Below are positions 54,301 to 64,000 of a DNA stretch of 64,000 bases, piece after piece (the first letter of the stretch is position 1; each line of letters begins with the position of its first letter). The notes under the pieces were generated by a model. The model saw nothing but the letters and a program-made list of their open reading frames with translations. It did not search any database and had not been told where the DNA came from. A program made the position numbers and the translations under genes. This DNA is from Cherax quadricarinatus (Eukaryota > Arthropoda > Malacostraca > Decapoda > Parastacidae), in NCBI RefSeq assembly GCF_038502225.1, contig NC_091321.1, positions 37,161,453 to 37,225,452 on the forward strand. Reading direction: 5' to 3'.

Positions 54301-55127
54301 GAGAAGTACCATGCCACACAACAGTATACTCAATCTCCTGGAGAAATATCATGCCACACCACAGTACACTCTATCCCCAGGATAAGTATCATGCCACACC
54401 ACAGTATACTCCATACCCTCGAGAAGTTTCATGCCACACCACGGTATGCACCATCCCCTGGAGAAGCATTACGCCATACCACAGTATACTTCATCCTCTG
54501 CAGAAGTATCATGCCTCACCATAGAATTGTCCATCCCCTGGTGAATTATCATGCTACAACACAGTATACTCCATTCCCTGGAGAAGCATCATGCCACACC
54601 ACAGTGTACTCCATCCCCTGCAGAAGTATCATGCCACAAAACAGTATACTCCATCCCCTGGAGAAGTATCATACCACACCTCAGTATGCTCCATACCCAG
54701 GAGAAGTATAATGCGAAGCCACAATATGCTCCATCCTCTGAAGAAGTATCATGCCACACCACAGAATAGTCCATCCCCTGAAGAAGTATCATGATACAAC
54801 ACAGCACACTACATCCCCTGGAGAAGTATCATAAAAAACCACAGAATACTCCATCCCTTGGAGAAGTATCATGCCACACAACAGAATACTCCATCCCCTT
54901 GAGAGGTATCATGCGACACAACAGTATACTCCATCCTCTGGAGAAGTATCATGGCAGACCACAGTATACTCCCTCCCTTCGAGAAGTATCATGCCACATC
55001 ACATTATAGTTCATCCGCTGGAGAAATATCATACCCCTCCACAGTATACGCCATCCCCAGGGAAAGTATCATGCCACACCACGTAACACTCCATCCTCCG
55101 GAGAAGTATCATGCCACGCAAGAGTAT
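51324..55127. repeat. Satellite C, second segment (about 95 units)
   Basis: Tandem 40-bp units, each differing from the consensus at several positions. None of the three plus-strand frames of the unit contains a stop codon, so a 637-codon open frame (51349-53262) and overlapping ones in the other frames arise. All encode the same 40-residue cycle (EKYHATPQYTPSPGEVSCHT and so on). Blocks of several units recur, for example a TTGGAGTAGAATCATGCC block at 53,138 and 53,816. I treat the frames as non-genic. Confidence 0.94.
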
Positions 55128-56092
55128 AAGAACATAAGAACATAAGAACGAAGGAACACAGCAGAAGGCCTACTGGCCCATGCGAGGCAGGTCCAAGTCT
55201 CCTACCGGCTTAAGCCAATGCACCCAACCTAGTCAGGTCAGGTCACCTTGACTTAAGGGAGGAACACGGCAACCGACCTGGTAGCACAAGCTATCAGGTC
55301 CAACTCACACCCACCCACACCCACTCATGTATTTATCCAACCTATTTTTAAAGCTACACAACGTTCTGGCCTCTATAACTGTACTTGGGAGTTTGTTCCA
55401 CTCATCCACAACTCTATTACCAAACCAGTACTTTCCTATATCCTTCCTGAATCTGATTTTTTCTAACTTAAAACCATTGCTGCGAGTCCTGTCTAGGCTA
55501 GATATTTTCAGCACACTATTTACATCCCCTTTATTTATTCCTGTCTTCCATTTATACACCTCAATCATATCCCCCCTAATTCTACGTCTTTCTAGAGAGT
55601 GCAGATTCAGGGCCCTTAGTCTATCCTCATAGGGAAGGTTTCTGATACATGTGATCAACTTTGTCATCCTCCTTTGTACATTTTCCAGAGAATTTATATC
55701 CATTCTGTAATACGGTGACCAAAACTGTGCAGCATAATCTAAATGAGGCCTAACCAAGGATGCATAGAGTTGAAGAACAACCTGACGACTCCTATTATTT
55801 ATGCTTCTTGATATGAAGCCAAGGATTCTATTAGCTTTATTGCGAACACTTATGCACTGTTGTCTTGGTTTCAGATTACTGCTAACCAGAACTCCTAAAT
55901 CTTTTTCGCAATCCGTAATATTAAGATCTACATTATTTAGTTTATATGTGGCATGGTTATTGTCCTGTCCAACATTTAGAACTTTGCATTTGTCTATATT
56001 AAACTGCATCTGCCACTTCTCCGACCACTGCATCAGTCTATTCAAATCTTCCTGGAGTGCTCGAATGTCCTCGTCAGAATGAATTCGACGAC
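55128..56092 (-). mobile_element. 5'-truncated CR1-like fragment, second subfamily, in satellite C
   Basis: On the minus strand this starts inside the RT after the catalytic FADD region and runs to a 3' UTR and 8-bp tail units (AAGAACATAAGAACATAAG at the left end). The coding part is similar to, but clearly diverged from, the element at 583-4756. Its longer 3' UTR (55150-55304) shares only the GGCC..GCAGGTCC portion with that element. AGTAT occurs at both junctions, which may be a short duplication or satellite sequence. Confidence 0.9.
55305..56092 (-). pseudogene. CR1 RT C-terminal fragment, open but truncated
   Basis: About 262 codons from RRIHSDEDIRALQEDLNRLM to the natural stop after YMSGCGWV. 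The reading includes KWQMQFNIDKCKVLNVG, RPHLDYAAQFWSPYYRMDIN and VQRRMTKLITCIRNLP. The frame is uninterrupted, yet the polymerase motifs upstream (the Asp of LDFSKAFD and FADD) are absent, so it has no activity. The open frame runs on into satellite C for 13-14 codons (to 56132), a chance fusion. Confidence 0.9.
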
Positions 56093-59000
56093 CACAGTAT
56101 AATTCATTCCAAGGAAAAGTATAATGCCACACTACAGTATACTCCGTCCCATGGAGAATTATCGTGCCATACCACAGCTTACTCCATATCCTGGAGAAGT
56201 ATCATCCAAAACAAAAGTATACTCAATCACGTGGAAAGCATCATCCCACAAAACAGTGTACTCCACCCCCTTGAGAACTATCATACCTCTCCACAGTATA
56301 CTCCATCACCTGGAGAAGTATCATGCCACACATCAGAATACTCAATCCACTGGAAAAGTATCATGCCAAACAACAGTATCCTATATCTCCAGGAGAAGTA
56401 TCATACCACGCAACAGTATACTCCTTCCTCTGGAGAAGTATCATGGCACACAACAGTATACTCAATCCCTTGGAGTAGAATCATGCCGTGTCACAGTATA
56501 CTCCATCCCTTGGAGAAGTATCATTCCACACCACAGTATACTCCATCTCCAGGAGAAGCATCAAGCTACATAACAGTATACTCCATCCCTTGGTGAAATA
56601 TCATGAGAAACCATTCCATGCTCCATCAACTGGAGAAGTATCACGTCACACCACAGTATACTCCATCCCCTGGAGAAGTATCATGCCACACCACATTATA
56701 GTCCATCCCCTGGAGAAGTATCAAGCCACACAACAGTATACTACATCTCTAGGAGAAGTATCATTCCGCACCACTATATAACTCATTCCTTGGAAAAGTA
56801 TCATGCCACACTACAGTATACTCCGTCCCTTGGAGAATTATCATGCCTTACCACAGTATACTCCATGTCCTGGAGAAGTATCATCAAACACAAAAGTATA
56901 CTCAATCACCTGGAAAGCATCATCCCACAAAACAGTGTACTCCATCCCCTGGAGAACTATAATGCCTCTCCACAGTATACTCCATCACCTGGAGAAGTAT
57001 CATGCCACACTTCAGTATACTCCATCCACTGGAAAATTATCATGTCACACCACAGTATACTCCCTCCCCTGGAGATGTACCCTCTCCTGGAGAAGAATCA
57101 AGCCACACCGCAGCATACTCCATCTCCTGAATAAGTATCATGCCACACAACATTATACTCCCTCTCCTGGAGAAGTATCATGCCACACCACAGTATACTA
57201 AATCCCATGGAAAATTATCATGCAACACCACAGTACACTCCACCCCTAGGAGAAGTATCATACCACTACACAGTATACTACATTCCCTGGAGAAGTATCA
57301 TGCAACACCACAGTATACTCCATCCCTGGAGAAGTATCATGCCACACCGCAGAACACTCTGTCCCTTGGAGAAGAATCATGCCATTCCACAGTATACTCC
57401 ACCCTCTGGAGAAGCATCATGCCACACCACAGTATACTCCGTCTCCAGGAGAAGCATCATGCCACAAAACAGTATACTCCATCCCCTGGAGAAGTATCAT
57501 GTCACATGACAGTATACTCCACCCACTGGAGAAATATCATGTCACACCATTCTTTACTCCATCAACTGCAGAAGTATCACGCCACACCAGTATACTCCAT
57601 TATTAGGAGATGTATCAGGCCACACCACAGTATACTCCAGCTCGAGGAGAAGCATCATGCCACACCTCAGTACACTCCATCTCCTGGAGAAGCATCATGC
57701 AGCACCACAATATACTCCATGCCCTGGAGACGTATCATACCACAACACAGTATACTCCATTCCCTAGAGAAGCATCATACCACACCGCACTATACTCCAT
57801 ACCCTGGAGAAGTACCATGCTACACCGCAGTAGACTTCATCCCCTGGAGAAGTTCCATGTCACACAACAGTTTACTCCATCTCCTGGAGAAGTATCAAGC
57901 CACACCACAGTACACTCCATCCCTAGGATAAGTATCATGCCACACTACAGTATACTCCCTCCCCTGGAGAAGTTTCATGCCACACCATAGTATGCACCAT
58001 CCCCTGGAGAAGTATTATGCGACACCACGGTATACTTCATCCTATGCAAAAGTATTATGTCATACCACAGAATAGTCCATCCCCTGGAGAATTATCATAC
58101 CACAAGACAGTATACTCCACCCCCTCTGGAAGCATAATGCAACACCACATTATACTCCATCCCCTGGAAAAGTACCATGCCACACCACAGAATACTACAT
58201 CACTTGGAAAAGTATCATACCACACCACAGTATACGCCATCTACTGGAGAGGCATCATGCCACAGCACATTATACTCAATCGCTTTGAAAAGTTTCATGC
58301 CACACTAAAGTACACTACATCCCCTGGAGAAGTATCATACCACACAAGAGAATACTCCATCCCCTGGAGAAGTATCATGCCACACAACGGTATACTAAAT
58401 CCTCTGGAAAAGTATCATGCCACACCAAAGTATACTCCATCCCTTGGAGAAGTATCATGCCATTCCACAGTATACTCCATCCCCAGGAGAAGTATAATGA
58501 CACCCCACAGTACAGTCCTTCCCCTGGAGAAGTATGATACCCCACCGCAGTATACTCCATCCCTTTGAAAACTTACAAGCCACATCACTGTAAACTCAAT
58601 CCCCTGGAGAAGTATCATTCCACACCACAGTATACTCTATCTCTAAGAGAAGTATCAATCTGCACCACAGTATAATTCATTCCTTGGAAAAGTATCATGC
58701 CATACTTCAGTATACTCCATCCCCAGGAGAAGTATCATACCGTACGACAGTATTCTCCATCCCCTGGAGAAGTATCATCCAACACAAAAGTATACTCCAT
58801 GCCCTGAAAAGCATCATCCAACAAAACAGTGAACTCCATCCCTTGGAGAGCTATCAAGCCACTACACAGTATACTAAATCCCCTGGAAAAGTATCATGCA
58901 ACACCACAGTACACTCCATCCCCTTGTAAAGTATCATGCCACACCACAATATACTCGTTCCCTTTGAGAAGTATCATGCCATAATTCAGTACACTCTATC

Positions 59001-59410
59001 CCCTGGAGAAGGGTAACGCCTCATCACAGTATACTACATCTCCTGCCGAAGTAACATGCGACACCTCAGTATAATCCATCTCCTTGAGTAGAATCATGGC
59101 TCACCTCACTATTTTCCATCATCTACAGAAGAATTATGCCACACCACAGTATACTTCATCGTCTGCAGAAGTATCATGTTGCAAAACAGTACACTCCACC
59201 TCCTGGAGAAACATCATGCAACACACAGTATACTCCATCCCCTGGAGAAGCATCATGCCACAGCACACTGTAGTCCATTCCCTGGAGAAGTATCATGCCA
59301 CACCACGTGTACTCCATCTCCTCGAGAAGAATTATGCCACTCAACAGTGTACTCCATCTCTTGGGGAACTATAATGTCATACCACAGTATACTCCATCCC
59401 CTGGAGAAGC
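56093..59410. repeat. Satellite C, third segment (about 83 units)
   Basis: The 40-bp array continues directly from the CR1 fragment. Higher-order blocks seen earlier reappear: a TTGGAGTAGAATCATGCC block near 56,466 (a close variant near 57,360), and a GAATAGTCCATCCCCTGGAG block near 58,070 that matches one near 52,125. Deletions of a few bases are common. No gene is seen. Confidence 0.93.
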
Positions 59411-59588
59411 ATACACAAATAACCCGCACATAAAAGAGAGAAGCTTACGACGACGCTTCGGTCCGACTTGGACCAGTGACAAAGTCAATGGTCCAAGTCG
59501 GACCGAAACGTCGTCGTAAGCTTCTCTCTTTTATGTGCGGGTTATTTGTGTATCGTTCCAGTCACGGTATTGTGCCTTTTTGTTATTT
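59411..59588. mobile_element. Palindromic (foldback/MITE-like) insert with 65-bp arms
   Basis: Arms at 59411-59475 and 59489-59553 are reverse complements with one mismatch, around a 13-base loop (GTGACAAAGTCAA). They include GCACATAAAAGAGAGAAGCT and GTCCGACTTGGACCA. About 35 bp of further non-satellite sequence follow the right arm. CCCTGGAGAAG stands on both sides (about 59400-59410 and 59590-59600), which could be an 11-bp target duplication or satellite register. There is no coding capacity. Confidence 0.8.
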
Positions 59589-62500
59589 ATTCCCTGGAGA
59601 AGTGTCATGCCACATCACATTACACTCCATCCCCTGGAGAAGTATCATGCCACACCACAGTATACTACATCTCCTGCAGAAGTATCATGCCACATCACAG
59701 TGTACTCCTGCTCCTAGAGAAGTATCATGCGTCTCCTTAGCATACTCCAGCCCCTGGAGAAGTTTCATGCTACACAACAATATACTTTATCCCTTGGAGA
59801 AGTGTCTTGCGAAACGCAGTATACTCCATCCACAGGAGAAGTACCATGCCACACGACAGTATAATCCATCCACTGGAGAAGTATCATGCCACACCACAGT
59901 ATACTCCATCTCCTGGAGAAGTTTAATGCATTACCACAGTATACTCCATTTTCTCGAGAAGTATCGTGACATACCAATGTATACTCCGTCCCCTGGAGGA
60001 GTATGACCCCACACCACAGTATACTCCATCCCAGGGAGAAGTATCATGCCACACCACAGTATACTCCATCTCCTGGAGAAGTATAATTCCACACAAATGT
60101 ATACTCCATCCCCTGGATAAGTATCATGCCATACCACAGTATACTCTATTCCCTGTCGAAGTATAATTCCACCCCACAGTACACTCCATCCCTTGGAGAA
60201 GTATCATACCACACCACAGAATACTCCAACTGGAGAAGTGTCATGCCACTCCACAGTATACTCCATCCCCTGGAGAAGTATCATGCCATACCACAGTATA
60301 CTTCATCCCCTTGGAAAAGCATCATGTCACACCATAGTACATTCCATCTCCTGGAGAAGTATCATGCCACCCCAAAGCATAGTCCATCCCCTGGAGAAGT
60401 ATGATACCCCACCGTAGTATACTCCATCCCTTTGAAAACTAACAAGCCACATCACTGTATACTCCTTCCCTTTGAGAATTATCATGCCATAATTCAGTAC
60501 ACTCTATCCTCTGGAGAAGGGTAACGCCTCATCACAGTATACTACATCTGCCGAAGTAACGTGCAACACCTCAGTATAATCCCCTTGGAAAAGCATCATG
60601 TCACATCACAGTACATTCCATCTCCTGGAGAAGCATCATGCCTCTTCACAATATACTCCATCCCCTGGAGACGTATCATGCAACACCACAGTGTACTCCA
60701 TTCCCTGGAGAAGTATCATGTCACACCTTAGTATACTCCATCCCTGTGAGAAGCATCATGCCACACCACACTATACTCCGTCCATTTGGGAAGTATCATG
60801 CCACACCACAGTGTACTCCATCTCTTGGAAAAGTATCATGCCATTCCATAGTATGCATCATCTCCTGGAGAAGTATTATGCCAAACCACAGTATTCTCCA
60901 CCCTCTCCAGAAGTATTATGCCATACCACAATATACTTCATCGTCTGCAGAAGTATCATGCCACAACAGAGTATACTCCATCTCCTGGAGAAATATCATA
61001 CCACACACAGTATACTCGATTACCTGGAGAAGCATCTTGCCACAGCACACTGTACTTAATCCCCTGGTGAAGTATCATGCCTCACCACAGTGTACTCCAT
61101 CCACTCGAGAAGAATTATGCCACACCACAGTGTACTCCATCTCTTGGAGAATTATCATGTCCCACCACAGTATACTCCCTCCCCAATAGAATTATCATGC
61201 CACATCACATTATACTCCATCCCCTGGAGAAGTGTCATACCACACCACAGTATAGTACATCTCCTGTAGAAGTATCATGCCACATCACTGTGTACTCCAT
61301 CGCCTAGAGAAAAACCATGCCTCTCCTTAGCATACTACATCCCCTGGAGAAGTTTCATGCCACACCACAGTAAACTCCATCCCCAGGAGAAGTATCATAC
61401 CACACCACAGTATACTTCATCCACTTGGAAATGTATCATATCACACCACAGTACATTATATCTTTTAGAGAAGCATCATGCCTCTCCACAGTATACTTTA
61501 TCAACTTGAGAAGTATCATGCCACACCTAAGTATACTCCATCCCCTGGAGAAGTATCATGCCACATCACAGTATACTCCATCCACTGGGGAAGTACCATG
61601 CCACACAGCAGCATACTCCATCCCCTGAAGACGTATCATTCAACACCAAAGTTTCCTCCATCCTATGGAGAAGTTTCATGCCACACCATAGTATACCCCA
61701 TCTCCTGGAGAAGTGTTATGTCATAACAGCATACTCAATCCTCTGCAGAAGGATCACTCCATAACACAGTATACTCCATTCCCTGGAGAGATATCATGCC
61801 ACACAACAGTATACTCCATCCCCTCGAGAAGAATTATGCCACACCACTGTAAACTCCATCCCCTGGATATGCATCATGCCACACCATAGTATACTCTATC
61901 CCCTGGCGAAGTATTATGCCACACCACAGAATACTCCAACCCCTGGAGAAGTATCATATCGCACTACAGTATACTCCATTAACTGGAAAAGTATTATGGC
62001 ATTACACAGTATACTCCATCCCCTTGGGAAAGCATCATGTCACACCACACCACATTCCATCTCCTGGAGAAGAAACATGCCATTCCAGAGTATTCTCCAT
62101 CACATGGAGAAGTATCATGCCACACCACAGTATACTCCATCCCCTGGAGAAGTACCATGCCACACATCAGTACACTCCATCCACTTTAGAAGTACCGTGC
62201 CACACACAAGTATAATCCATCTCCTGGAGAAAAATCAAGCCTCACTGCAGCATACTCTATCCCCTGAAAAAATATCATGCCACACCACAGAATACTCCAT
62301 CCTCTAGAGAAGTTTTATGCCACACCATAGTATACCCCATCCCCTGGAGAAGTATTATGCCATACCGCAGTATACTCCATCCCCTGGAGAAGTATCATGC
62401 CACAACACAGTGTACTCCATCTCCTGAAGAAATGTCATGCCACACAACACAATACACCATATCTTGGAAAGAGTATCAGGCCACACAACAGTATACTCCA

Positions 62501-63466
62501 TCCACTGGAAAGTATCATGCCACACCACAGTATACACCATCCTCTGGAGAAGCATCATGCCAAACCACAGTATACACCACCCTCTTGAAAGCATCATGCC
62601 ACTCCACACAATACTCCATCCTCTCCAGAAGAATTATGCCACACCACACTAAACTCAAACTCATGGAGAGCTATCATGTCCCTCCACAGTATACTTCATT
62701 ACCTGGCGAAATATCTTGCCACACCACAGTGTACTCCATCTCCTGGAGAAATGTCATGGCACACCACAGTACACTCCATACCTTGGAAAAGTATCAGACC
62801 ACGCAACAGTATCCTCCGTCCCCTCGAGAAGTACCATGAAACACAACAGAATACTTCATCCCCTAAAGAAGTATCATTCCTCATCACAGTATACTCCATC
62901 TCCTGGAGAAGTATCATGCCACACCACTGTATACTCCATACCTTGGAAAAATATCATGCCACACAAATGTATACTCCATTGTCTGGAGAAGTATCATTCC
63001 ATGCTACAGTAAACTCCATCCCCTGGAGAAGTATCATTCCACACAAAAGTAAACTCCATCCACTGAAAAGTATCATGCCACATCACAGTATACACCATCC
63101 CCTGGAAAGTATCATGCAACACCAGAGTATAGTCCATCCCCTGGAGAAGTACCATGCCACACCACAGTATGGAAAAGTATCATGCAACACCACTGTACAC
63201 TCCATCCTTTGGAGAAGTATCATGCTATAGTACAGTATTCTCCATCCAATGGAGAAGAATCATACAAAACCACAGTATACTAAATCCCCTGGAGAAATAT
63301 CATGCCACACCATAGTATACTCCATCCCCTTAAAAATTATCTTGCCACACCACAGAATACACCATCCCCTGGAGAAGTATCATACCACACCAAAGCATAC
63401 TCCATCCCCTGGAGAAATATCATGCCACACCACAGTATACTCCTTCCCCTGAAGATGTATCATGCC
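59589..63466. repeat. Satellite C, last segment (about 97 units)
   Basis: The 40-bp array continues with somewhat greater divergence and more short or deleted units (for example near 60,220, 60,550 and 62,580). It ends abruptly at 'GATGTATCATGCC'. No gene is seen. Confidence 0.93.
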
Positions 63467-64000
63467 TGTGAAGGCTTACTCAGCCCTGTAACAACTTCAG
63501 TGAGTATTACTAAGGCTGGCTCCTTCTCAGGTAAATTAATGCATAGAAAAAGAAAACTGACAAACATAAACACTTTATTATTTAGGAAATATTAAATATA
63601 AAACACTTAAATATGAAATATTTATCCTACATTAAAGAAAATGAAAAATGAAAAATATAAATGACATCTGAATTCAACGCTAATATGTATAAAACTTGAG
63701 TGTCTGGTGTTGGTGACACTGTGTGTTGTTGAAATCGTAGCCGTTGCTGATGATGTAAGGGGGGGGGGGTCGCAGGTGTTGGTGACAACCCACCAGCTCG
63801 TTCTTCACAGAGTATAGCAGTAAATAATCTATCCAGATGACAGGAAATCAGGTTCTTTACCGCTGCAATGATGAGGGGTTACGTCCTGATTCTTCATACA
63901 TATGCACAGGCAAGTAGATAAAACATGGGACGTCTCAGGACGATAGTCCGTCTCCTTCAATTCTACTCGTTGGTTGCCAGGTGACCCATTCTGTCATTCC
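63467..64000. other. Unassigned sequence at the window end
   Basis: Non-satellite sequence begins TGTGAAGGCTTACTCAGCCC. It contains an AT-rich stretch (63,540-63,660), a run of 11 G (63759-63769) and a 13-bp direct repeat GGTGTTGGTGACA (63706-63718 and 63775-63787). Starting with TG right at the satellite edge would suit an LTR or other element boundary, but no partner end, primer-binding site or coding motif is visible. It may be the edge of a further mobile element or unique flank. Confidence 0.4.

Noticed and set aside
51349..62839. Numerous overlapping plus-strand ORFs in satellite C as genes
   Set aside because: All frames encode the same cycle, indels switch frames freely between units, and no domain is recognised. 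Kept only as a finding about the longest frame.

Overview
This is a eukaryotic, repeat-dominated window with no intact host gene. Three unrelated satellites make up most of it: A (61-bp unit), B (13-bp unit) and C (40-bp unit). Retroelements and small insertions sit inside them. The source is probably a decapod crustacean, perhaps a crayfish. I infer this from the type of CR1-like and RTE-like LINEs and from several short interspersed repeats that I recall as common in decapod genomes. No database search was made.

Layout. 1-357 is satellite A. 358-7144 is a composite insertion in satellite A: an intronless, polyadenylated copy of the tRNA ligase gene RTCB, followed directly and in the same orientation by a 5'-truncated CR1-like 3' end with its 8-bp tail. 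This looks like one template-switched retrotransposition product. A near-complete CR1-like LINE (583-4756, minus strand; coiled-coil/SGNH ORF1 and EN-RT ORF2) later landed inside the RTCB copy. 7145-18667 is diverged satellite A with small mobile fragments. 18668-22267 is an apparently full-length RTE-like LINE (minus strand) with an 8-bp target-site duplication and one in-frame stop. 22268-45732 is the highly homogeneous core of satellite A, roughly 385 units.

After a 92-bp spacer comes satellite B (45825-49949), which holds a 129-bp CR1 tail fragment. An AT-rich unassigned spacer of about 0.8 kb follows, then satellite C (about 50747-63466). Satellite C is interrupted by a SINE/MITE-like insert (51137-51323), a second CR1 subfamily fragment (55128-56092) and a 65-bp-arm palindromic element (about 59411-59588). 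The last 534 bp are unassigned.

The genes do not form a working pathway. The RTCB copy carries a LINE insertion, a 1-bp deletion, a nonsense codon and a 19-bp duplication, although its catalytic residues are still readable. Every LINE ORF is broken. The most interesting points are the RTCB-CR1 chimera, the sevenfold 24-bp expansion encoding the RTCB C-terminal motif, the CR1 element with an SGNH-hydrolase ORF1, and the fine structure of the satellites (core homogenisation, recurring junction units, a perfect hairpin at a duplicated site). All ORFs lying wholly within the satellites look like by-products of unit length and composition, not genes.
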